This document shows positions 44,880 through 53,181 of a stretch of DNA of 64,000 nt, piece after piece. The position numbers and the translations under genes are program-made. The stretch spans positions 124,001 to 188,000 of the forward strand of contig JAXCGZ010009453.1 in the NCBI GenBank assembly GCA_037179515.1, written 5' to 3'. This DNA comes from Halocaridina rubra. Its lineage: Eukaryota > Arthropoda > Malacostraca > Decapoda > Atyidae. The first letter of the stretch is position 1. The number at the start of each line of letters is the position of its first letter. The notes below the pieces were generated by a model. The model did no database searches. It had not been told where the DNA came from and worked only from the letters and a program-made list of their open reading frames with translations.

Positions 44880-47548
44880 ATAAACAGTGTCACAGTTTTT
44901 CCTAAGCGCTTCAGAATATTAAGCGTTGAAAGATCTGAGAGGACTGGTGGAGGGATAGCACTGCTCATAAGTGAAAGGATTCAAGTTGAAGAAATAAACT
45001 TGGCTATAGAAAGTGAGTTCAAGAAATTTCTTGTTGCTCGCATAAATACTTGGTCAGAGAGCATTATAATAACTGTTGTATATAACCCACCAAGGAACCA
45101 GAATAGGCTAGAAGTTTATGAGGAAAGTCATATAGGTACTATTGAAGTCATAAACTCAGTTGTTAACATGGCACGGGAGAGAAAATGTAGGATTTTGATT
45201 AAGGGAGATTTTAATCATAAAGAGTAGATTGGATAAATCTTGACCCACACAGTGGTGAGGACTCGTTCGATTCAAGATTCCTAGATTGCATACAAGGAAA
45301 TTTCCTACACCAACATGTAATGGAACCAACGAGGGCCAGGGGTGGGATATTCACACATTATTCACAGATAATGTGTGAATATTGAAAAAATTGAGTACGA
45401 ACCACCAATTGGAAATAGTGACCACTGTGTGTTGTTGATGGAGTATATCATTCAATATATTCTGCCTGAGAGTAGAGGCACTGAGGACATAAGGAGGAAC
45501 TATCCAAAAGGAGATTACATCAAAATGAATGAGCATTTTGCAGTTTTTGACTGGAGAACCTTATTTTACAACAAATCTGTACAAGAAATGTATGACATCT
45601 TTTGTGAGAAACATGGGAAGATAGTAGATTGCTGCATACCTTTCACCAAAGTAGGTGTAATTCAGGCCAGAAAGAAATGGTTTGATAATGGGTGTAAAAG
45701 AGGTAAGGAGTGGAGAGACAAATGCTGGAAAAGGTATAGGAGGAGAAAAATCATAAATGCCTGGCAAACCTACAAAAGAGCAATAAATGACTACCTAAGT
45801 AAAAGAAGAGAGGCAGAGAGAGACTATGAGAGGGACATCACCAGGAAGGCTAAAGAAAATCCCAAGCTTTTCCACAGCTTTATCAGAGGAAAACTGAAGG
45901 TAAAAGAACAGGTTTTAAGTCTAAAGAGAGCGGATGGAAGCATCACTGAGACGGATGAGGAGATCTGCATAGAATTGAACAAGGAGTTTCAGTCAGTATT
46001 TACAGTAGAAAATACCCCACCCCCTCAGATTGCAGAGATAGAAGAGAACATCAACCTTACAGCCATAGAGGTATGCAAAGAGCTGATGGATTTAGATGCT
46101 CATAAAGCTACAGGTCCTGATGACATATCCCCTCATGTACTTAAAAAATGCACAAACTCAATATCAGTGGCACTAAGTATCATATTTAAAAAGTCACTGG
46201 AGTCAGGGGAGATTCCAAGATGCTGGAAACAAGCAAATGTGATACCTATCTTCAAAAAGGGAAGGAGGGATACGGCTCTGAACTATAGACCAGTTTCCTA
46301 GACCAGCATAGTTTGCAAAGTTATGGAGAAACTACTAAGGAAACATATCTCTCTTCACTTGGGATCCTTCAACTTTTTGTCAGTGAGGCAACATGGCTTC
46401 AGAGAAGATAGATCAACAGTAACAAACTTATTAGAATTTTATGATGAGGTAAGCCGAATCTTACAAGTAAGAGAGGGCTGGGCATATAGCATATTCCTAG
46501 ACTTCCAGAAAGTGTTTGACACTGTTCCACATGGGAGACTTCTTAGGAACTGCAAGCAATGGCTAGAATAGGTGGAAATGTCTTGGAATGGATGAAAACT
46601 TACTTTGAAGGAAGGGAGCAGAGGGTTAGAGTAAGACTCTCAGTGTCTGAATTTAGAAGAGATGGTAGTGAAGTTCCACAGGGTTCAGGTTTAGGGCTGC
46701 TTTTGTTCCTTGTATATGTAAATGACCTACCAGAGTCTGTAAATTCATTCATGAATATGTTTGCAGTTGATGCAAAGATTGTGAAGAAAGTAGGAAACGA
46801 GAACAAAGGTAGAGAACTTCAGGAAGATGTAAATAGTCTGCACGAGTGGTCAAAGTGGCTATTGAAATTCAATACTTCAAAATGTAATGTAATGAGAATG
46901 GGTACAAGTGCAAGAAGGCCCAAGCTTGACTACTCTGTGGCTGGAGTACAACTTCAAGAGAAAGAAAATGAGAGAGATCTAGGAGTAAACATACTAGCAT
47001 ATTTGTCTAAAGAAATACATATAAATGGCATAGTAAGGGCAGCATATGCATTCTTATCAAATGTAATGGTAGCCTTCAGGCACATGGACAAGGAAATGTT
47101 CAGAAATATTTATGTAACCTATGCAAGGCCAAAACTCGAATATGCAGCCCCCTTTTGGAATCTGTACTTGAAAAAGCACATGGCTAAGCTTGCAAAAGTT
47201 CAAAGACATGCCACGAAACTGGTGCCAGAAATACGTAATCTCAGTTATGATGAGAGGCTGAGGGAATTAGACTTACCATCACTCGAAGCTAGAAGATTAA
47301 GAGGGGATATGGTGACAGTCTTTAAATTCCTTCATGGTTATGATAGAGTGGATAGGGTTCCATATTTTGATATGGCAGGCTCTAAAACTAGAGGTCATAG
47401 TTTGAAGCTTCATAAGAAAACTTCTTTGCAGGATGTAAGGAAATACTTTATCAGTGTAAGAGTAGTTGATAATTGGAATTCGCTGAGTGAGGAGGTAGTT
47501 AATGCTATCTCAATCAATGGTTGTAATTACAGGTATGATAAGTATCAC
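44880..47548 (+). pseudogene. LINE unit 11: ORF2 truncated at both ends, decayed
   Basis: It begins ATAAACAGTGTCACAG, inside the endonuclease, directly after the unit 10 tail. Endonuclease remnants (ERTGGGIALLIS, VVYNPPRNQNRLE) are followed by a 3' endonuclease region with a local rearrangement near 45345-45375. RT runs 45375-46301 to a TAG in LTSIV, then 46323-46571 and 46559-47540 after frameshifts. The active site reads MFAVDAKIV (Asp to Val), so RT is dead. Sequence ends at AAGTATCAC, where the BEL LTR begins, and the 3' UTR and tail are missing. Confidence 0.85.
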
Positions 47549-48625
47549 TGTGGAGGATTTCCTGTGTGTTAATTCCCTTCGATCTTTTGACCCCCTAAAT
47601 TCGGAAATCCTGACACGGCTTCAGTAGAGGCCTACCACGATCTCAAATTTAAATCCTCTACCAATAAAATATAATTAATATTACATGCATAGACATACGT
47701 GCAAATATTTCATAAGGGGGTTTATGAACTGCTGATATGTGAATATTTTAATAAACTCTCCTCACCTTAAAGTAAAACTTCCTCATACAGAATAATAAAT
47801 TTTCCAACATACATTCTACCTACGAGTGTTCAATTAAATGAGCTCATTTTGTCCCTCACACGTAGTTATTAATACTGTTAGAAATAAGATAAATCTGTAC
47901 TTATCTATCCGGAAAACCCTGATGTCGTCAGCAATCACGGGACTCCGAATCAAACTCAGATATCTTCTGATCCACGTGTCTCTATTACGTTTTCTACTTG
48001 AGTGTCTCATAACGCCTCACGAGAACAACTAACTTTCTCATTATTAAACGTATATGCACCATCAATAATCATGGTAAACATGAGTGTCTCGTATCATCTC
48101 ATGAGGACAACTAATTACTCATTATTAAATGTATATGCACCGACAATAATCACGGTAGCAAATGTATTTCATAAATCTCAGCTACGACCGATTTTACACA
48201 TTCTAAACATGAGTGTCTCGTAGCATCTCACGAGGACAACTTACTTTTTGCAAGAAAGTTGCACAAAACACCCCTCGTTTGTAAGGGTCCTTGATACTAG
48301 AACTAACCTGAGTTATGACTTGTTTACAACGGTTCTTTGTTCAAAGAGGCGATGTAATAAGTATTATCAAGGAGGTGAAAAGTTAATGGCTAAAATTCTT
48401 TAGTGACCTACATTCCTTTCTCCAAGTCTTCTACAGCCAGCCTTCATAATAAACTACACATTATACATACGAATATACGTGTATACATGATAGAAATTAA
48501 TAGGTACATATACTAAGTCTAAAAGTATACATTCATGCACTTACTTTACAATAAACGAAACTATATGCAAAACAACACTTACATATATATGTAGAAATAT
48601 ACTGTCTTGAAATATATTCAAGACA
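47549..48625 (-). repeat. 3' LTR of the BEL/Pao element
   Basis: On the minus strand it begins TGTCTTGAATATATTTC at 48625, right after a purine-rich tract, and ends GGAAATCCTCCACA at 47549, giving 1077 bp. The part 47549-48321 matches the 5' LTR at 56615-57388. Internal short repeats (GAGTGTCTCGTA-like words four times between 48000 and 48220) occur in both LTRs. No reading frame is supported. Confidence 0.8.
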
Positions 48626-48640
48626 CCCTAGGCCCCTCCA
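48626..48640 (-). promoter_or_regulatory. polypurine tract of the BEL/Pao element
   Basis: The minus strand reads TTGGAGGGGCCTAGGG immediately before the 3' LTR start TGTCTTG. It is a plausible though interrupted polypurine tract. Confidence 0.55.
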
Positions 48641-48669
48641 AAAAAAAGGGGGGGGTCTACCCATCAGTA

Positions 48670-49497
48670 CTACAATATATCATCTATAATTAAGTTTGCC
48701 CACAATTCTTCAACCCTTTTGGAAGCTTGACGTTCAGATCTTTCATAAATTGATGATTCCTCTTTGTATACTTCTGACAACAGATATTCCCATGAGAGCC
48801 TTTCAGACCAAACTCTCTGAATAAGAATTTTTCCTCTTCTTAGTAAGGGTGATATTAGACCTAAGAGGTCCAGAAATATACCCACCAGTGACAGAAGTTT
48901 ATGTTTGGTCAACACATCTTCTCTAGCCTTCAGACTTCTCAAAGACAACTTGTCTGGATTAACATTCCAGATTAAACTAAAGATTGTTTCTTTAGGAGAT
49001 CTAGATTTTTTAGAAAGGCGCTGATTCAGTACCCTTTGAAGTCTTGCATTTTTGGAATTCAATGCTTGCAGTGATATTTCGGCCTTTTCCCACTTTTCAT
49101 CTGCAGTATTGCATATATCAAACTGTTTCTCTTCACTGGTACAAGCATCCAACAAATTACCTACATGAACATTCTCTAATATTTCCTCCAACTGTTCTAT
49201 TAGAGACTTCATTTGTCCAAAGGCACTCTGAAATTGTGTGGGAGAGGAGTGTGGATATTCTTCCAGGGAAAAGAATCTGTAAAGCTTCTAAGTGTAATTT
49301 TATCTTTGTAATGCACTTCTTGCTTTACTCCAATACTCTCTGGTTCCCACAACTTATTAAAAGGCTCTATGGCCTCTTCAATCAAGAACTTATTAATAGG
49401 CTCTATGGCCTCCTCCATCAACAACATATTAACAGGCTCTATGGTCTCTGCAATCAACAACTTATTCACTGGCTCTATGGCCACTTCAATCAACTCT
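48670..49497 (-). pseudogene. BEL/Pao pol with RT core deleted
   Basis: The minus strand gives a BEL-like region VHYKDKITLRSFTDSFPWKN, then with a small overlap and frame change NVHVGNLLDACTSEEKQF. The latter aligns with the block around the YVDD active site, with VGN in place of VDD. IFSLIWNVNPDKLSL and LLSLVGIFLDLLGLISPLLR follow, typical of the A17 region after RT. The palm domain between these parts is missing and the active-site aspartates are gone. RNase H and integrase are not found before the 3' LTR. Confidence 0.65.
49363..49497 (-). repeat. 36-bp in-frame tandem repeats in BEL pol (about 4 copies)
   Basis: GGCTCTATGG recurs at 49363, 49399, 49435 and 49471, each 36 bp apart. On the minus strand each unit encodes a 12-residue repeat of the type EAIEPINKLLIE. 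The period is a multiple of three and the frame stays open, so the repeat grew without breaking the protein. Confidence 0.85.
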
Positions 49498-49532
49498 TGA
49501 GTAGCTGCAGGAAAAAAAAACTGTGTTCCTAC

Positions 49533-49755
49533 TCACATAACAATATGGCTTTGCACATTACTGGATTCATGTTGAGTATCACAAGGAATATGACCATACA
49601 ACATAACACCACCCAGTGTTTCCATCAAAGTATAGACATCCCACTTGTTAACACCACTAACAAACTGACTAAAATGTAAGGCACCAATAACAATGCCAAT
49701 GTTATCAAGTACATCAATATCAATATCTTCATCGGCCAATTTGTGACCATTAGAC
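49533..49755 (-). pseudogene. BEL/Pao protease (DUF1758-like), C-terminal part
   Basis: The minus strand reads HKLADEDIDIDVLDNIGIVI and GALHFSQFVSG, matching the second half of the DUF1758 retropepsin domain of BEL/Pao (HxLAD..I..DxLIGxD pattern). The first half lies at 50807-51250. The two are separated by the 1051-bp insertion at 49756-50806. Confidence 0.65.
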
Positions 49756-50023
49756 TGTAGTGGCATAGTGTATTTTCTTTCTTTATTTGGAGTGTTGTAG
49801 TGGTATGATATATGTCTTCTTTATTTATATATTTATTTATTAATTGATATATATATTTTCACTTTATTTATTAATATTTTTTTTTTTGTTCTAAACTGAT
49901 CCCTTAATTTTGCTTCTTTTTGTCATAACGAACTGTACATTGTTTTGGTTTTCTGTTTTATGGCAACACTGACTCTGTATTGCCGCCTTTTTTTCGTCTA
50001 ATGTGATACTTTTGGTCTGTTCA

Positions 50024-50280
50024 AAAAGATTTGTGAGGTATGATTTAATTATATCATAGTCTCTCCTATTTAAAGTGTCTTGGGGAACACGTTCTACAAC
50101 AGTAGGGGGCAAGGCAGATAACACATGGAAAAAATTTTTTTCACTGGATTCCACATTAGCTAAGCCAAATTGAGCTTCAAGAATAGAAAACCACCCTGAA
50201 ACGCAAGTGTCCATGAATGCAGGGGCTTTCACTGCTATGTGCCTGACAGCACTAGACTTATCATCATCAGAATCGGGCAT
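50024..50280 (-). pseudogene. gag N-terminal fragment in the inverted-U3 element
   Basis: ATG at 50278-50280 starts MPDSDDDKSSAVRHIAVKAP. FSILEAQFGLANVES is the gypsy gag block also seen as VWMSMLEAHFTHSGI in the element at 15575. The native frame ends at about 50024; the further ~44 codons to 49891 are antisense LTR sequence. The rest of gag and all pol are absent. A tRNA-Trp-like primer site with this gag suggests a CsRn1-type gypsy, a tentative placement. Confidence 0.65.
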
Positions 50281-50435
50281 TGTTTATGACAGCTTATCTT
50301 GGAGTACAAATACTGAAAGAAACCTAGGCCTAGCCTACCGGTATGATGCTGAAGAAATTTTGTCACTTAGGCCTATCTTGTCAATTACAAATATCTTGTC
50401 ACTCCTATATCTTATCACTCCAATGGTCACCACTT

Positions 50436-50806
50436 TGTAGTTCTATGTTTACAAGCTATCAAGATTACCACAATATCATTTAAGGTAACAAAATAGGCCA
50501 GAGTCATTAATTTTCAAGCAATTTTTATGTATCAAAAATGAACAGACCAAAGGTATCACATTAGACGAAAAAAAGGCGGCAATACAGAGTCAGTGTTGCC
50601 ATAAAACAGAAAACCAAAACAATGTACAGTTCGTTATGACAAAAAGAAGCAAAATTAAGGGATCAGTTTAGAACAACAACAAAAATATTAATAAATAAAG
50701 TGAAAATATCTATATCAATTAATAAATAAATATATAAATAAAGAAGACATATATCATACCACTACAACACTCCAAATAAAGAAAGAAAATACACTATGCC
50801 ACTACA
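50436..50806 (-). repeat. 371-bp LTR of the inverted-U3 gypsy derivative
   Basis: On the minus strand it starts TGTAGTGGCATAG at 50806 and ends ATAGAACTACA at 50436, then AAG and TGGTGACCATTGG (50432-50420), which resembles the tRNA-Trp primer site TGGTGACC. The first 268 bp recur inverted at 49756-50023. Confidence 0.72.
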
Positions 50807-51250
50807 AGACCTTAACACATTTGCAGCCTTTGCTAGTCCTGGAGTGTGGATGCTAATTACCATGTCATCAACTACGAGTAATTTAACTCTGGCTCTTCTT
50901 TTCCCCAATTTGATAGCTACATTTATAACAGGAAAACTTCCTTTCTTCGTCTCAGAACGAAATGCATCAATACCAAGAGACATTTCATCTACTGGGCTTA
51001 ATTTAAGCCTTTCAGCTAATTCCCTAGTTATAAAGGAACACTGGGAACCTGTATCAAAGAATAACTTAGTGCTTACACAAAGATTTCCCTTTGAGCTGCT
51101 TATTTTTCCACTTGCCGTTGGCAGAGCACATGAAGGTATACTCGGCTTCACCATTTGCCTCTGTACTGCATTCATAATCATCAAACTAACATGTTTCTTG
51201 TCCTCTTCTGAGTAAGAATGTTCTTGGCCTTTGTTTGCTTCAGCTTTCAT
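50807..51250 (-). pseudogene. BEL/Pao protease (DUF1758-like), N-terminal part
   Basis: The minus strand reads STKLFFDTGSQCSFI, the aspartic protease active site DTGSQ of BEL/Pao, followed by GSFPVINVAIKLG and VKLLVVDDM. The frame is continuous with the knuckle region upstream except for a TAA. It is cut at 50806 by the inverted-U3 insertion, after GLAKAANVL. The protease would process the BEL polyprotein. Confidence 0.82.
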
Positions 51251-51289
51251 TTTTGAACCAATATCTGATTGTTTCCCTGAAAACTTAGA

Positions 51290-51685
51290 TTATTTAAACT
51301 CCCTTTGAAACTGTACTCCTTGTTTGTAACAAAGAGCGGTATGGTGGCTATTTTTCTTACATTTATTGCAGTTTAACTGAGTGTAGCATTTCTTTGCATA
51401 ATGTCCTGACTGAGTACATTTCAGACATTTATTGCTGTCTCTCAGTTTCTCTTTGCGTTCATTTATGCTAACTACTTTATTACAGTGCTCAGATTTATGA
51501 CTTTGCCAACCACAAAATGCACATTCTGATTTACTATTTACTACCTTTGCAGTAGCACCATAACTACCCACATTCTTTTTATAGAACTGGGTCTCATCTC
51601 TCTGGGAGGTTTGGGTCTCTCCCTTTTTGTTACCTTTAGTATTGTTGCCCTCTATATGATATACATATTTTCCCAGTTCCTTCAA
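51290..51685 (-). pseudogene. BEL/Pao zinc-knuckle region of gag
   Basis: Three cysteine clusters are visible: CAFCGWQSHKSEHC, CLKCTQSGHYAKKC (CX2CX4HX4C) and CNKCKKNSHHTALC. This triple-knuckle layout before the protease is usual in BEL/Pao. The frame is the same as that of gag and protease; TAA codons at about 51702 and 51290 separate the three pieces. Confidence 0.82.
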
Positions 51686-51703
51686 GGGGGTTTCATATGT
51701 AGG

Positions 51704-52510
51704 TTATTTTGTGTCTATTTTCATGCTAATCCAGTTCTCAACATCTTCTGGCAATTTCATCATCACGAGTTCTGAAAACACCCAATCAGTGTTCTCCATG
51801 TCTTTATAATTTTTCAAACTTCGAGTAATGGCTTCTACTTCCTGCTTGAACTTAAAAAGTGATGAATGATTAGAAGAGGGAGTTGGTACTTTTACCAATT
51901 TCCTCATTGAATTTCGTACAATCCTGTCCTTGCTGGCATAAGCAGCTTGTAGCTTTTGAATGCACTCGTCATAACTCTCACTAGCAACAGGATATCCCTT
52001 TATGGTGTCTTTTGCATCTCCTTTAAGGGCATTTCTCAAGATGGTAAACTTTGTCATAGTTGCCATAGAAGTACTATGTACTAATCTATCAAACGTATCC
52101 CAAAACTCGTTCCATTCATCATGGTTTCCAGAGAACTGTGGTAATTTTACTTCAGGATATTTAGGTGTGGGTTGCCCACTGGGGAGGCTTGAACTCTCGG
52201 AACTAGGAGCTCTAGTACTCTTCATAGTTCCTAACTTACGAATCCGTTCTAGGACAGCTAAGCTAATATAATTTACTGTTTCAGCTAGATTGTCATGTTC
52301 TGTATCCTCCTCATCAGAATCCCTTTTAAGTGGCTTATACTCGACATATTCTTCATATCTTCCGAATCTTTCTGTTAGCGTATGATGACATCTTTCTAAA
52401 TAAGTGACAACAAGTGTCTCATCATCTTTGGCAAGTTCTGTTTGACACTGAACATAATCACGTTGAACCAATTCCCGAAGGCATTTTAATGCCTCAGGTT
52501 TAACCAACAT
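51704..52510 (-). pseudogene. BEL/Pao gag, N-terminal part
   Basis: I take the ATG at 52508-52510 (MLVKPEALKCLRELVQRDY); no ATG precedes it in the open frame. VKLPQFSGNHDEWNEFWDTF followed by FTILRNALKGDAKDTIKGYP is the DUF1759-type gag core of BEL/Pao. SMRKLVKVPTPSS and LVMMKLPEDVENWI continue the capsid-like region. A TAA ends it at about 51704, and the same frame goes on into the knuckles, so the stop is probably a mutation. Gag would form the particle that packages the element RNA. Confidence 0.85.
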
Positions 52511-52744
52511 ATTGAGAAAGCAAATAGAACATAAAACAACAAACAAATAGTTGATGCAATTTTATTATCAAAGAATCCACGATCTTCTTTATGCATCCAC
52601 AATGCAACAAACAATCACTCTGTAAAGAGTATCTAAGGACAATCTTCCAAAATTCAAGATAATAACATACAGTTATTTAATTTCGTCAATTATGACGTCA
52701 ATCCTCAAAGTGTAAAACACACTATTCATCAACTAAGCGACACT
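52511..52744 (-). other. BEL/Pao leader, gag-proximal part
   Basis: About 230 bp lie between the gag ATG and the left edge of LINE unit 12. No coding frame is supported. It is presumed continuous with 56099-56591 on the far side of the LINE insertion. Confidence 0.5.
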
Positions 52745-53181
52745 CAGGCATAAGTGAATCCCAGGAGCCAACATGGCAGGGGAGACTTGAAGAAAATAAA
52801 GCTAGGGTTGTAGACCTGATAAGAAAGCTTGGAGTAGTATGTGGTCCTGAGGATATTGTAAACATACACCAACTAGGTAAATATTCGAGGGAAGGAAAGC
52901 CGAGACCAACAAAAGTAACCTTTGAGAGAGGGGAAACATGTAGGGAAATATTGTTGAGAAAAAAAAGTCTAAAAGACCTTCAAGAATGCAAAGAAGTATT
53001 CATTAGACGATACAGAACACAGGAAGAGATGGGAAAGATCAAAAACTTGTTGCAAGAGGCAAGAAGGTTAAATGATGAAAGAAATGAAGAAGAGAAGAAA
53101 ATTTTTTGTTACAGAGTACTTCCAGACAAAGGGGAGATAAAGAAGATAATGACAGAAGATCAGGGGATGGGGCCTCATTAA
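52745..53181 (+). pseudogene. LINE ORF1, C-terminal half, unit 12
   Basis: Open frame SGISESQEPTWQGRLEENK through KPRPTKVTFERGETC to QGMGPH and TAA at 53181. The coiled-coil half is missing through 5' truncation. It overlaps the beginning of ORF2 by about 10 bp. Confidence 0.82.

Larger units (their letters stand above)
22740..47548 (+). repeat. head-to-tail array of eleven CR1-like LINE copies
   Basis: Tails ending in GGTAATCAC or a variant are each followed at once by the next, usually 5'-truncated, copy. Junctions are near 25979, 27846, 29717, 31545, 33707, 35824, 37941, 40054, 40563 and 44879. Unit lengths of 1867, 1871, 1828, 2162, 2117, 2117 and 2113 bp (units 2-8) make it a macrosatellite-like array. 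All copies are in the same orientation. Unit 11 loses its tail to the BEL element at 47549. Confidence 0.92.
49756..50806 (-). mobile_element. gypsy derivative with inverted U3 ends inserted in the BEL protease
   Basis: The ends are 268-bp inverted repeats (49756-50023 and 50539-50806) beginning TGTAGTGGCATAG, with only a few mismatches. A 4-bp direct repeat AGAC (49752-49755 and 50807-50810) flanks them, as expected of integrase. On the minus strand the right side is a complete LTR (50806-50436, TGTAGTGG to GAACTACA), then a primer site TGGTGACCATTGG, leader and the start of gag. Gag then runs into an inverted copy of the LTR's first 268 bp. Both termini are therefore U3 ends. Confidence 0.8.

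Noticed and set aside
49891..50023. C-terminal end of the gag-like frame in the inverted-U3 element
   Set aside because: This part is antisense LTR sequence within the inverted repeat, not gag.
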